From Pseudodesulfovibrio profundus (GTDB lineage Bacteria; Desulfobacterota; Desulfovibrionia; Desulfovibrionales; Desulfovibrionaceae), in the NCBI RefSeq assembly GCF_900217235.1, contig NZ_LT907975.1, positions 3,199,001 to 3,263,000 of the forward strand: a stretch of 64,000 nucleotides of DNA. Reading direction: 5' to 3'. Below the pieces are notes generated by a model that was given only the letters and a program-made list of their open reading frames with translations, was not told the origin of the DNA and did no database searches. This document shows, piece after piece, positions 17,213-26,088 of this stretch. The position numbers and the translations under genes were made by a program. Numbering within the stretch: the first letter of the stretch is position 1; each line of letters opens with the position of its first letter.

Positions 17213-18430
17213 CTAATGAAATAGTTGCGCGCGGTCCCGAGTGCGTAGTTCCTGCGGCAGCGCGTGAAGGAAATCAAGGTAGCGGTCATCCTTATACACC
17301 ACGGCGGCGCGGTGTAAAAGGGGCGAAAGCCGCAACAGGTGGAAATTTTTCTCATCCTCGGTCAATTCCGTGTTCTGCTCCAGGCGCGTCATCGCATGAT
17401 CGAGTGCATCTTTCAACGGCACACCCGCCCCGGATCGCCAGTGCCAGAGATCGATTCCAAGGGACTCGCCAGCAGTGGCCAGCGTATGAAAGGCCTCCAG
17501 ATTGAGCAACGTGGCTTCCAGCGGGTCAGCCTGCGACATGACGTGCGGCATGCTCCCATCCGGTTGTATGAGCCACTCGATGCGTCTGGGGGTGACGGTT
17601 CCGACAATGGACCGTGCAAGGTTCTCTTTGCCTATGAGCATGGCGAATACCGTCAGTTGGGCATCAAACCATGTGCCGTTGGCGTCCTCCATGGCAGATA
17701 CCTGTCGGCCCTGTGGCGAGCGTTGCAGCCAGTCGACGTAGTCTTCAAACCACGCCTCGAACTTGTTGGAAACAGCAGCACTCCATGCTCGCGAGGGCTC
17801 CAGCAGACGGGCCGCATCCGCAATGGTGATCAGCAATCTTGTCTCGGTGATTCCGGTCGGGGAGGCTATCCACCTTCCTGCTCGCTTACCCGGACGCATA
17901 TGCGCAAATTGGAGGTTCGGTTCCATGCGGGTGGCAGAATCGCAGAGCCAGGCCCATATGAGCGCAGTTCCTTTGCCAGCATACTCTTCGTTGCCAGTCA
18001 TGTACCACGCCTGTGCGAGCGTTATGGCGTGCCGTGTCCCCCGTTCCATCCGTGCGTAATCAAACCGGTCGCTATCGGCTTCCGGGTTCCGCTCGCCAGG
18101 ACGATGGACGTAGGGGATGCTATGGAAGGCCTTGTCGTTCGGCCACCAGTCCGGTGCCAGGGACCAATAGTCATGCAGATCCCCTTTGGGCGGTGGTGTC
18201 GGCTTGAGAACCACGGACTCCACCGGTGCATCAAGCGCATTGTCAGCATCAATCAGCAGTTGCTGGTACGCCTCCATGATTTCGGGGTCACGTTGCAAAG
18301 TGCGCTCTTTGGCAGTCTGCAATATCTGTGGCGACAGAACAATCGTCTTTGGCGTCCTGGCCGCCACAGCCACTGTCGTCGTCAGAAGGACGAACAGTGA
18401 CAGTGTCAGGGCCGAAAGACGTTTGCGCAT
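17213..18430 (-). CDS. Secreted alginate-lyase-family protein
   Basis: A 405-residue exported protein with an N-terminal signal (ALTLSLFVLLTTTVAVAA, cleavage near residue 24). The all-helical alginate_lyase (PF05426-like) fold is shown by HDYWSLAPDWWPND near 88, the GTRHAITLAQAWYMTGNEEYA segment cut to RHAITLAQAWYMTG near 132, GIIE-like GITETRL near 195 and a NGTWFDAQL segment near 250 corresponding to the catalytic NHG/Y region of the family. It probably cleaves uronate polysaccharides in the periplasm or outside the cell. It is the last gene of a run that includes a GNAT and two ABC permeases. Confidence 0.8.
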   Translation of the reverse strand: MRKRLSALTLSLFVLLTTTVAVAARTPKTIVLSPQILQTAKERTLQRDPEIMEAYQQLLIDADNALDAPVESVVLKPTPPPKGDLHDYWSLAPDWWPNDKAFHSIPYVHRPGERNPEADSDRFDYARMERGTRHAITLAQAWYMTGNEEYAGKGTALIWAWLCDSATRMEPNLQFAHMRPGKRAGRWIASPTGITETRLLITIADAARLLEPSRAWSAAVSNKFEAWFEDYVDWLQRSPQGRQVSAMEDANGTWFDAQLTVFAMLIGKENLARSIVGTVTPRRIEWLIQPDGSMPHVMSQADPLEATLLNLEAFHTLATAGESLGIDLWHWRSGAGVPLKDALDHAMTRLEQNTELTEDEKNFHLLRLSPLLHRAAVVYKDDRYLDFLHALPQELRTRDRAQLFH

Positions 18431-18432
18431 GG

Positions 18433-18921
18433 CTACCGCTTCAGATTTTTTACCATTTTCAGCATGTTGTAGACAACGACCGGCCCCCCGGCGACATCGT
18501 CGGAAAGGAACTGGGACGCGCGTCTGAAGCGCATCTTTTTGAGAAATTCCAGTGCGTTGGTGTTGCTTTCATAGCAGTAGATGGTCATGGTCGGATATCC
18601 CCAGGAGCGGTACTCTTCCTCGACCCATTCGATCAGAGCGCGACCGGCTCCCTGTTCTTCGTAGTTCGGATCAACCCACAGTTCCTCGATGAAATTGTCT
18701 TCATACGTGACGAATCCCACGATTCGGCCCATGATCTCAACGATTCCGGCGCGTTCAAGACCTTTTCTGATGGCCTGTTCCGGTTTGTTGGAATCGAACC
18801 ACTCCCGTACGTGTGCTTCGGGGAGAAAGTGCGCATGATTGGCGGCAAAGGCGTCGCGCATGATCTGTTCCATGATGAATACATCGTCTTCAGTTGCCGG
18901 TCGTGTATGTAATGAACTCAT
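18433..18921 (-). CDS. GNAT-family N-acetyltransferase
   Basis: A 162-residue acetyltransferase. The acetyl-CoA-binding loop is YEEQGAGRALIEWVEEE near residue 92, preceded by DNFIEELWVDPNY, and the C-terminal half is NTNALEFLKKMRFRRASQF. Substrate unknown. The ATG overlaps the end of the dppC-like gene by four bases (ATGA), so it is coupled to the permease genes and sits three bases before the alginate-lyase-like gene. Confidence 0.85.
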   Translation of the reverse strand: MSSLHTRPATEDDVFIMEQIMRDAFAANHAHFLPEAHVREWFDSNKPEQAIRKGLERAGIVEIMGRIVGFVTYEDNFIEELWVDPNYEEQGAGRALIEWVEEEYRSWGYPTMTIYCYESNTNALEFLKKMRFRRASQFLSDDVAGGPVVVYNMLKMVKNLKR

Positions 18922-19760
18922 TGTTTTAACCTCGGATCGAGCCAGTCACGAAGGGACTCGCCCAGTAAGTTGTACCCCAGTACGGTGAAAAGGATGGCCA
19001 GGCCCGGGAATACCGACAGCCACCACGCTATGCCGAGGACCTCTTTGCCCTCAAGCAACATGTTGCCCCATGAGGCGTCAGGCGGTTGTACGCCAAGCCC
19101 CAGAAAAGACAATGACGATTCGGTCAGGATGGCTCCTGCCACGCCAAGGGTGGCCGATACCAGTACCGGCGCCATGGCATTGGGCAGGATATGGCGAAAT
19201 ATGATGCGCGTCGAACCGGCTCCGGCAGCCCGTGCTGCGAGCACATAATCGCGCTCGCGAATGGACAGGGTCTCGGCGCGGACAAGGCGGGCCACGCCCA
19301 TCCAGCCGGTCAGTCCGATGACGATCATGATGTTGGTCAGGCTCGGCTCAAGGAAGGCGATGACCGCGAGGATCAGGAAGAACGACGGGAAGCAGAGCAT
19401 GACGTCAACCCCGCGCATGATGATCTCATCGACAATTCGTCCGAAATAGCCGGATATCAGGCCGAGGACCAGTCCGATGGAGGTGGCGATACCCACTGCC
19501 ACAAAGCCCACCCAGAGCGAGACTCGTCCGCCATAGAGGATGCGGGAAAACACATCGCGCCCCAGTGCATCCGTGCCCATCAGGTGGGTCAGGGATGGCG
19601 GCTGGAGCAGGGCGTCCACGTTGATGAAATTGGGATCGAACGGTGCCAGCAATGGCGCGAATACCGCAGCCAGCGACATGGTGCCGACGATGAATGCACC
19701 GAGGAAGAGCAATGCGTGACGCAGCCAGGCCGGTGTGCGCTTTATGGGGCGACGCTTCAT
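18918..19760 (-). CDS. Peptide/nickel-type ABC transporter permease (DppC-like)
   Basis: A 280-residue inner-membrane permease with six helices. HLMGTDALGRDVFSRILYGGRVSLWVG shortened to GTDALGRDVFSRILYG near 58 is the DppC/OppC signature; the ATPase-coupling EAA loop is RAAGAGSTRIIFRHILPNA near 180. The gene overlaps its dppB-like partner by four bases and the GNAT by four. No binding protein or ATPase gene adjoins the pair, so those parts must be encoded elsewhere. Confidence 0.9.
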   Translation of the reverse strand: MKRRPIKRTPAWLRHALLFLGAFIVGTMSLAAVFAPLLAPFDPNFINVDALLQPPSLTHLMGTDALGRDVFSRILYGGRVSLWVGFVAVGIATSIGLVLGLISGYFGRIVDEIIMRGVDVMLCFPSFFLILAVIAFLEPSLTNIMIVIGLTGWMGVARLVRAETLSIRERDYVLAARAAGAGSTRIIFRHILPNAMAPVLVSATLGVAGAILTESSLSFLGLGVQPPDASWGNMLLEGKEVLGIAWWLSVFPGLAILFTVLGYNLLGESLRDWLDPRLKQ

Positions 19761-20755
19761 CCTTTCCTCCCCTGGCCTATGCGGATGCGCGGATCGGCAA
19801 GACCGTAACCCACATCAGCCAGCAGGTTGCCGATGAGCGTGAGCACGGCGCCCAGAACAAGGCTGCCCATGATGAGCGGGTAGTCGCGGGACATGACCGC
19901 CTGATAGAAAAGTTGCCCCAGTCCCGGCAGCGCGAAAATTGACTCGATGATGACCGATCCGCCGATGAGCGAAGGCACGGACAGCCCGAGGATGGTGATG
20001 ACCGGCATGAGGGCATTGCGCAGTGCGTGCTTGAAGAGAACCACATGGCTGGGCAAGCCCTTGGCCCGTGCTGTCATGATGTAGTCCTGTCGCAGGACTT
20101 CGAGCATGGACGAGCGCATGAAACGCGACATGCCCGCCCAGGAGCCGGAAGTGTAGATGAACACCGGCAGGATGAGGTGTTTTGCCATGTCCCAGACTTT
20201 TTCAACGGGTGACATGGACTCGTAGCCCAGGGATGTCAGGCCGGAAATGGGCAGGATGGGCCAGTTGATGCCCAGCCAGAGCATCAGCAGCAGGGCCAGC
20301 CAGAATCCCGGCATGGCAAAGCCGATAAAGACGACCACGGTGGAAATTTTGTCAAAGGCACCACCTCGCCACCAGGCAGCAGCTACACCCACCGGAACGG
20401 CTATGAGCAGTGTCAGGACCAGTGATGCGACGTTCATGCCGAAGGTCAGCGGTAGCCGTTCCTTGATCTTGTCCCATACGGGGCGGTGGTCGCCGGACAT
20501 GGATTGGCCGAAATCGAGGTGCACGAGCCGGTCGAGCCAGTTGATGTATTGGATGTGCAGGGGGTTATCGAGGCCGTACAGCTTTTCCAGTTGCGCACGC
20601 GCCTCCATGCCCGCTTCGGGGTTGAGCGTTGTCTGGAGATCGGTCGGCGATCCCGGAGCAAGGTGGATGACCCAGAAACTGATGACAGTGATCCCGAGGA
20701 AAACCACTCCCACCCATAGAAGTTTCAGTAATATTCGTTTGATAACTTGGGCCAT
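19757..20755 (-). CDS. Peptide/nickel-type ABC transporter permease (DppB-like)
   Basis: A 332-residue inner-membrane permease. The N-terminal helix (LLKLLWVGVVFLGITVISFW) is followed by the periplasmic segment ending GLDNPLHIQYINWLDRLVHLDFGQS shown by YINWLDRLVHLDFGQS near 75, and by the coupling loop ARAKGLPSHVVLFKHALRNA near 225. The ATG at 20755 has GGAG five bases upstream; the open frame extends to 20815 without a ribosome site. First gene of the operon dppB-dppC-GNAT-lyase, divergent from the ferredoxin-nitroreductase across 198 bases. Confidence 0.9.
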   Translation of the reverse strand: MAQVIKRILLKLLWVGVVFLGITVISFWVIHLAPGSPTDLQTTLNPEAGMEARAQLEKLYGLDNPLHIQYINWLDRLVHLDFGQSMSGDHRPVWDKIKERLPLTFGMNVASLVLTLLIAVPVGVAAAWWRGGAFDKISTVVVFIGFAMPGFWLALLLMLWLGINWPILPISGLTSLGYESMSPVEKVWDMAKHLILPVFIYTSGSWAGMSRFMRSSMLEVLRQDYIMTARAKGLPSHVVLFKHALRNALMPVITILGLSVPSLIGGSVIIESIFALPGLGQLFYQAVMSRDYPLIMGSLVLGAVLTLIGNLLADVGYGLADPRIRIGQGRKG

Positions 20756-20953
20756 ATACTCTCCGTGTTGTGCCAACCGTCCGTATTTCTTACAGCAAGG
20801 AGCGGGGCGAATCAATGCGGCTAATCAATAAAGTGGCGGGTGGTCTCCTCCACGTGTCCTGGTTCCCAAAAAGTGCCCTCTTACCCATATTTCATGATGT
20901 GGTAGGGTAGGTGCATCAATAATCGATTTCACGCCATAGCGAGGTAGTATATC

Positions 20954-21775
20954 ATGTTGCAATTCAAGGTAGACACGGAAAAGTGTATAAAATGTGAGCA
21001 GTGTGCGAAGGACTGTTTGTGGGGAGTCATCGAGATGGATGAATACCCGGTCATCCCTGCCGAGCGGGAGTCGTCGTGCATAGAGTGTCAGCACTGTCTG
21101 GCGGTATGTCCCACAGCAGCTCTGTCCATTTTGGGTAAGGACCCGGAACAGAGCCTGCCCCTCAAGGATGCATTCCCGACACCCGAATCCATGGAACGAC
21201 TCATTATGGGACGTCGGTCTACGCGCCGTTACAAGAAAGAGGGCGTGGACCCGAAGCTCATTCACCATCTGCTTGAGATTACCTCCCACGCTCCCACTGC
21301 GGTCAATCAGCGAAACACGGTGCTCACCCTGATTGATGATCCCGTGGCCATGGATCGTTTTCGCAAGGAAGTGACTGAAGCTGCGTTGCAGGTGGCCCGT
21401 GAAGGCAAGATTCCGCCTGAACTCAAGCGGATGGAAAAGTATCTGGAAGGGTGTGCAAAAGGGTATGACATCATTTTCCGCAATGCCCCGCACCTGTTGG
21501 TTGCGTCGGCTCCACCGGACACGTATTCTCCGCAGGCGGATTGCCATATCGCAATGAGTTACTTTGAACTTCTTGCCAATAGCCACGGCATTGGTACCGT
21601 GTGGAATGGCATTTTTCGAGTAGTCGCCACCGGTCTGGTGCCGGAAATCGGCGCCAAACTCGGCATCCCCGAGGATCATCAGATCGTCTGTGCTATGTCG
21701 TTCGGCCTGCCGGATGTAAAGTATCACCGAACAGTCCAACGCCCGGGCGGAACCATCCGTCGCGCCGAAGTATAG
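20954..21775 (+). CDS. Ferredoxin-nitroreductase fusion oxidoreductase
   Basis: A 273-residue fusion. Residues 1-60 are a 2[4Fe-4S] ferredoxin with motifs CIKCEQCAKDC and CIECQHCLAVCP; residues 80-255 are an FMN nitroreductase domain (GRRSTRRYKKEGV; HAPTAVNQRN; GIGTVWNGIF). Electrons likely pass from a ferredoxin partner through the clusters to flavin and on to an unknown acceptor. This fusion is common in strict anaerobes. ATG with GAGGT upstream. It stands alone, 100 bases before the tRNA. Confidence 0.93.
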   Translation: MLQFKVDTEKCIKCEQCAKDCLWGVIEMDEYPVIPAERESSCIECQHCLAVCPTAALSILGKDPEQSLPLKDAFPTPESMERLIMGRRSTRRYKKEGVDPKLIHHLLEITSHAPTAVNQRNTVLTLIDDPVAMDRFRKEVTEAALQVAREGKIPPELKRMEKYLEGCAKGYDIIFRNAPHLLVASAPPDTYSPQADCHIAMSYFELLANSHGIGTVWNGIFRVVATGLVPEIGAKLGIPEDHQIVCAMSFGLPDVKYHRTVQRPGGTIRRAEV

Positions 21776-21875
21776 CGTTGCAGAACTGGCAACAGAAAGA
21801 ATGCAGAAAAAAAATGGTGTTTTGCTGTTGACATCTGACACAAACTTGGAATAAACACACTCCACCCAACGACGT

Positions 21876-21951
<76 letters not shown>

Positions 21952-21961
21952 CAAGAAAGTT

Positions 21962-21994
21962 AAGGGTTTCAAGTGAATACTTGGAACCCTTTTT
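21962..21994 (+). terminator. Terminator after tRNA-Ala
   Basis: AAGGGTTTCAAGT pairs with ACTTGGAACCCTT around a GAAT loop (one G-T pair), followed by a T-run. It ends tRNA transcription and also lies downstream of the integrase stop. Confidence 0.85.
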
Positions 21995-22028
21995 CCGTGT
22001 CTTATGGCGGATTTCAGGAATATGTCCG

Positions 22029-23216
22029 CTATGTGTCCGCAGGTTCCGACGGGCCGTTTTCGGTGCCGGTCATGGCATAACGCTGTGCCAAGCGGTTTTG
22101 CGGGGTGTTATCCATCACCCCTTCAAGGTGGCTGTACCTGTCTGTCATGCGCAGGGTCTTGTGGCCGATCATGACGTTGGTCTCCTTGAGCGTGCTGCCG
22201 GACAACAACACGTTGGTGCAGTATGTGTGGCGATGGTCATGGAAGTGCAGATCGTTGAAGTCATGATCTTTGCACAGGTTTGACCATGCGGTGTCGATTG
22301 ACTTGAACGGGGTGCCGTCCATGTGGCCGATCACGAAATCGCCTTTGGCCTTCACTCCGCGCTTTTTCCGATATTTTGCGACATGCTCGAATCGAGCGAT
22401 GAGCGCATTCCGGGTCCGGGGCATGATTTGGTGTGATCGGGTGACACCGTTTTTAGTGCGGTGGAATGTGATGCGGTTTTCATCAAGATCGATATCTGAG
22501 CATTTCAATGCCAGTATTTCCTGTGTGCTGCATCCATGTTCCACGGCCAGCAGGATTGCCAGTACCATGTAATGCTTTGCCCTGCGTTGGGCTGCCGCTT
22601 TAAGCAGCGCGTCGACTTCAATGGGCTTCTGGGCGTTTTTTCTTTCGCTGTCCTTTTCCGACAGATATGGGATGGATTTTGCCACATCCTTATCTATCAA
22701 GCCGTGCCGTTCTGCTTGTGCGAATACTTGTTTGATGACAAACAGTCGGCGATTCGCAAGCACGTTGCAGTTCTTGCCTTCTTCGCCCTTGGCGATCAGC
22801 TTTGCCTTGGTCGCTTCGGCTATACCGATGCGGTAATCCCGGATGGTGTCCTCATCAATGTCGTGGAGCAGAGTGTGCTTCCATTTCTTCAGGACAGGGG
22901 CAAGCAGGTAGCCATATCCAGAATGACTTTCTGTACCAATCTTCCCTTCCCCCAGTTTCCGGTCCCATTCCGCCTGACACAGCAGGGCCCCCTGCCCGAA
23001 GGTGGGCAGGGACTGCTGTTTGGGTTGCTTTGCTTCCTTGGTCGGCAATTTGCCGCTATCAATCAGGGTTCGCACCCTGTTGACTTCTTCCTGGGCCAGG
23101 TCTTTCCGTCGGTACGTCTTGTGGTATTCCTTCTTGCCCGTTTCCGGGTCTTTGTAGTGAATGACGTACGCTTTTCCTTTTTTCAGCGAACGTGTCGCGA
23201 TAGTGACTGTAGCCAT
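22029..23216 (-). CDS. Tyrosine-recombinase integrase, catalytic box I arginine replaced
   Basis: A 395-residue phage-type integrase expected to integrate the element at tRNA-Ala. An N-terminal arm-binding domain (YVIHYKDPETGKKEYHKTY), a core-binding domain of about residues 65-185, and a catalytic domain of about 205-385 can be seen. Box II HDHRH and the final GHKTLRMTDRYSH (His and Tyr) are intact. In box I, where relatives have GLRxxEL, this protein has GCSTQEIL, with Ser (AGC) in place of the catalytic Arg. The start was set at ATG 23216 (AAGGGGG upstream), five bases after the excisionase-like stop. It may be inactive or impaired. Confidence 0.9.
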   Translation of the reverse strand: MATVTIATRSLKKGKAYVIHYKDPETGKKEYHKTYRRKDLAQEEVNRVRTLIDSGKLPTKEAKQPKQQSLPTFGQGALLCQAEWDRKLGEGKIGTESHSGYGYLLAPVLKKWKHTLLHDIDEDTIRDYRIGIAEATKAKLIAKGEEGKNCNVLANRRLFVIKQVFAQAERHGLIDKDVAKSIPYLSEKDSERKNAQKPIEVDALLKAAAQRRAKHYMVLAILLAVEHGCSTQEILALKCSDIDLDENRITFHRTKNGVTRSHQIMPRTRNALIARFEHVAKYRKKRGVKAKGDFVIGHMDGTPFKSIDTAWSNLCKDHDFNDLHFHDHRHTYCTNVLLSGSTLKETNVMIGHKTLRMTDRYSHLEGVMDNTPQNRLAQRYAMTGTENGPSEPADT

Positions 23217-23220
23217 GTCG

Positions 23221-23427
23221 CTATGCCCCCTTCGGACTGTTCGCCGCCAAGCTTCTTCTTCGATTTTCAATGAACGACAGCAGATCCTTTTCAAGGACCA
23301 ACCGTCTTGACCCTACCGCGATACAAGGAAACGCGCCAGAATTGATCAGGCGGGAAATCGTTGCACGGTGAACCCGCAGGATACGGGCGACTTCGTTGAT
23401 TGTTAACAACTTCGGTTCATTTGTCAT
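23221..23427 (-). CDS. Excisionase/AlpA-like helix-turn-helix protein
   Basis: A 68-residue MerR/HTH_17-type DNA-binding protein: LLTINEVARILRVHRATISR (residues 7-26) is the helix-turn-helix, INSGAFPCIAVGSRRLVLEK the wing, then a basic tail. Such proteins set recombination direction or element gene expression. ATG 23427 follows GGAG; the longer open frame upstream lacks protein-like content. It is transcribed into the integrase gene. Confidence 0.85.
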   Translation of the reverse strand: MTNEPKLLTINEVARILRVHRATISRLINSGAFPCIAVGSRRLVLEKDLLSFIENRRRSLAANSPKGA

Positions 23428-23624
23428 TGTTAAGGGCTCCATAGGACCGTACGTAAAGCCTCCTACCGCTTGCGCGTACCCGTCTGGTTCCCCTTGGGTT
23501 GAGATGGTTATTGGAAAAACTCTGCCAACCCTTAAGTCTGACACCATGAGGGTTTTCCGAGTCAAGAGCGAGACCATAGGAAAAAAGAGCGAAAGTGAAG
23601 AAAAGGGACCGAAAGATGGAAGAA

Positions 23625-23654
23625 GGCCCCTGCCAGCATAGGCTGACAGGGGCC
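23625..23654 (-). terminator. Likely terminator after the methyltransferase gene
   Basis: GGCCCCTG (23625-23632) pairs with CAGGGGCC (23647-23654), with an inner CAGC/GCTG pairing. It lies 24 bases past the methyltransferase stop; the following minus-strand sequence is pyrimidine-rich but not a pure U-run. Confidence 0.65.
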
Positions 23655-23677
23655 AATTGGTAACGCAGGGCGTTGGG

Positions 23678-24709
23678 CTAGGGCTTGAGCATGAGGATAG
23701 CGATGATACCGAACACGAGTGCCATGGCGATGAGCGCCCACAGGTTTGCGATGTCGGTTTTCCCGGAATGCATGAGGAACTTGTATCCAGACAATTTCTT
23801 GAACAGGCCCTGAGCTTCTTCCCAGCCCTCATCGGTGGCAGCCTTTTCCGAGATGTCCTTGTTGTTGATCAGGATACGACGGATGGCCTTGAGCATGATG
23901 TCGCCATGCTTCATTTCAGCCTTTTTTGCCCTTTTCCGACAAAGTTCCATGTACTTCTTGTCCCCAAAGGCTTCAACGCTCTGCTCGAAGAAGTGCCGGT
24001 TCAGTTCGATGCCGGTGTAGTGGCGGCCGGAATGATAGCATGCGCGACCGATGGCACCGGTTCCGGCGCAGAGATCAAGGACATGAGCTTCTTCGGAAAC
24101 AAGTCGATTGATCCATCGGACAAGCATCTCGATCGGTTTCTGAGTGCCATGAACTTTCACCATCTTCCCTTCCACCGGATCGAATTCCTTGAGGGGTTCG
24201 TTGCCTGAGCAGATAGGGGAGATGACCGCATTCCAGTGGTTGGCTCGAACATGGAGCGTCGATCCCTTGCGCCAGGCAATAACGATGTTTTCCTTGGCAT
24301 TGGTCAATCCGATCCTTTTCGGGTCGGGGTTGGTCTTGATCCAAACTCCATCACGGACACCGCCGTCGAAGTATTGCGCCAGGATAGTTTCCAGGCGCTC
24401 AAGTTGGGTCGATGCGCAAAACGTGATGAAGATACCGTTGTGCTTCAGGGCTTTTGCCGCCAGTTTGACGAGCTCTTCAACGTCGAAGGGATCTTCGTCG
24501 AACTCGGCACCTTTATATCCGATGAGCACGTTGTAAGGGATGTCAGTGAAGACGACATCGTAGCTGCCCGGCGGGCAGTTTCTCAGGAATTCGAACGAAT
24601 CGCCATTGATGAATCTGCACGTTACGCCCAGCTTGGGATGGGTGTAGGTGAATTCTTTGGCCGATTTTTCGATGGGATGCTCTTTGGTGAGCGAGACATT
24701 AGTCGACAT
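23678..24709 (-). CDS. Orphan DNA methyltransferase with a C-terminal membrane segment
   Basis: A 343-residue N6-adenine/N4-cytosine DNA methyltransferase. The catalytic motif DIPYN (a DPPY variant) near residue 56 comes before the AdoMet motif DLCAGTGAIG near 215, the order of the beta class; KPIEMLVRWI near 193 is motif X-like. No restriction enzyme is adjacent, so it probably protects or marks the element's DNA. Residues 275-343 are outside the usual fold and end in ANLWALIAMALVFGIIAIL, a clear membrane helix with a short basic-free tail. AAGGAGG precedes the ATG. Confidence 0.85.
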   Translation of the reverse strand: MSTNVSLTKEHPIEKSAKEFTYTHPKLGVTCRFINGDSFEFLRNCPPGSYDVVFTDIPYNVLIGYKGAEFDEDPFDVEELVKLAAKALKHNGIFITFCASTQLERLETILAQYFDGGVRDGVWIKTNPDPKRIGLTNAKENIVIAWRKGSTLHVRANHWNAVISPICSGNEPLKEFDPVEGKMVKVHGTQKPIEMLVRWINRLVSEEAHVLDLCAGTGAIGRACYHSGRHYTGIELNRHFFEQSVEAFGDKKYMELCRKRAKKAEMKHGDIMLKAIRRILINNKDISEKAATDEGWEEAQGLFKKLSGYKFLMHSGKTDIANLWALIAMALVFGIIAILMLKP

Positions 24710-25012
24710 GCTGTCCTCCTTGCGGAAGTCAGTGCCTACCGTGGGGCTGGTTTAATGTCGTAGCCCAACGACATTGACTGTGTAGACGGTTAATGGAAGT
24801 GCACCACAATGGTGCGGTGGTTCAATGGGTAGTCAATGCGAATTTTTATAACCCTTAGTCTGTTTTGACTTTTTTGTCAAGCAGAATTTGATTGGCAAGT
24901 CAGTATGTCAAGTTTTACTGAATCGATATGGAGTTTCCCAGACGACGACGGTGCAACGGCAAATTGCAAGGTAAGGGCTCATCCCGCAACGAGGAAAGGC
25001 ATTCCGGTGGGA
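24710..25012. other. Gene-free stretch with inverted repeats upstream of the methyltransferase
   Basis: No convincing gene. It holds AATGTCGT/ACGACATT (24754-24775), GCACCA/TGGTGC (24801-24815), and TTGACAAAAAAGTCAA on the minus strand near 24870-24885. These are likely control sites for the methyltransferase. The motif AACGACATTGACTGTGT at 24767-24783 recurs upstream of the gene at 26260. Confidence 0.5.
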
Positions 25013-25387
25013 CTAGTCGAGTTGATCGAAATTATGGGTCAACATGGGGGAATCGACCATGTAGCCGGTCAGCACCCTGGACCCGATGCACATGCAAACG
25101 CCAAACATGACAGGGGCGGCATCTCCGGCATTGAGGGAGATCATGGTGGTCAAGGCGGCCATGAATGTTCCGCAGATGCTGACAAGAGCAAGAAACATGG
25201 GCATCCGCCTGGGGCAGTCCCAGTGCCCTGCCAGCGACCAGGCGAACATCGGCAGGGTTAGCAGGGTCGGGCTGACGGCGTACCAGATGGAGCTGCCATG
25301 GCCGACGCCGAGTCGGATGGCGAAAACCGAAAGTAGGCTTACAAAAAGGGCGAACCAAGATGCGATGTTGATCCGTGTGATACCCAT
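25013..25387 (-). CDS. Small four-helix membrane protein
   Basis: A 124-residue hydrophobic protein with four predicted membrane helices: IASWFALFVSLLSVFAIRL, WYAVSPTLLTLPMFAWSLA, PMFLALVSICGTFMAALTT and DAAPVMFGVCMCIGS. The ATG at 25387 has GGAGGA upstream, and it follows the preceding gene by one base. No family recognised; four-helix proteins of this size in elements can be exclusion or holin-like, but nothing here decides that. Confidence 0.7.
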   Translation of the reverse strand: MGITRINIASWFALFVSLLSVFAIRLGVGHGSSIWYAVSPTLLTLPMFAWSLAGHWDCPRRMPMFLALVSICGTFMAALTTMISLNAGDAAPVMFGVCMCIGSRVLTGYMVDSPMLTHNFDQLD

Positions 25388-25388
25388 G

Positions 25389-25763
25389 TTAGTCCTCCGG
25401 GGGGGTGAGCGGCATGATAGTGGACAGAGGGACTTCGGTTCCGTACCGGACCATATTTTCGGCGTTGAAAATGCAAATGTCTGCGGCTTCGGATCGGCTT
25501 CGGCCCCAGTCTTTCGCCAGTTTGTTGAGATATTTCCGAATTTTGACTGGCATAACAAACTGGACCGAGACGCATTTGTCTCGAGGAATGTCCAGTGTAC
25601 AGTGATTGGGATTGTGGTACGTTAACCGGATGCTCGAATAGAGGGCGGTGGGCTTCTGGATCCCGTTCTCAGCCCAGCGGTTCAGGGTGTTACGCGAGCG
25701 TTCGCACAGAGCCAAGCCCACCTTAATGGTCTTCTTTTTAAGTGATACGATTGTGTCTGGCAT
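25389..25763 (-). CDS. Unknown element protein (124 aa)
   Basis: A 124-residue mostly basic protein beginning MPDTIVSLKKKTIKVGLAL. LCERSRNTLNRWAENG looks like a short DNA-binding helix-turn-helix (residues 19-34), and KYLNKLAKDWGRSRSEAADICIF (shown in part as KDWGRSRSEAADICIF) resembles a ribbon-helix-helix-like segment. It may be a regulator. Immediately upstream of and coupled to the membrane protein at 25387. Confidence 0.65.
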   Translation of the reverse strand: MPDTIVSLKKKTIKVGLALCERSRNTLNRWAENGIQKPTALYSSIRLTYHNPNHCTLDIPRDKCVSVQFVMPVKIRKYLNKLAKDWGRSRSEAADICIFNAENMVRYGTEVPLSTIMPLTPPED

Positions 25764-25812
25764 GCCGGTCTCTTTACATGTTGTGGACAGGGCCGTCCAA
25801 CGGCTGGTCGCT

Positions 25813-26088
25813 TTATGCGCCGAACTTGGCCCGGATGATGTTGACCCACTCGGAGTAGTTGGTTTCCTTGTTGTCGATCCACCACTTGGCTTCCGTGGCC
25901 AGGGACAGGACATCCAGAACTGCCTGTTCTCTGCCCTGCGGGACGCAGCGGGTGGTCTCCAGTGCGGCGCGATGCCGGATAGCCTCCGCATAGGCCACCT
26001 GAGCGGACGTACCGGCCAGTGTCGGCAGCCTCCATTCAGCCGTTTTGTATAGCGGCAGCTTTGCATTGCTCGGCGAACAAGGCATCAT
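25813..26088 (-). CDS. Phage-type small protein (91 aa)
   Basis: A 91-residue protein. The pattern LPTLAGTSAQVAYAEAIRH followed by AKWWIDNKETNYSEWVNII recalls small proteins found in phages and elements of many bacteria, of unknown role. The start is ATG 26088 (AAGG upstream), within the end of the zinc-binding gene; the two frames overlap by 53 bases. Confidence 0.65.
   Translation of the reverse strand: MMPCSPSNAKLPLYKTAEWRLPTLAGTSAQVAYAEAIRHRAALETTRCVPQGREQAVLDVLSLATEAKWWIDNKETNYSEWVNIIRAKFGA

Noticed and set aside
23396-23641. Plus-strand frame over the excisionase upstream region
   Set aside because: No ribosome site; it overlaps the HTH gene start and the methyltransferase terminator.
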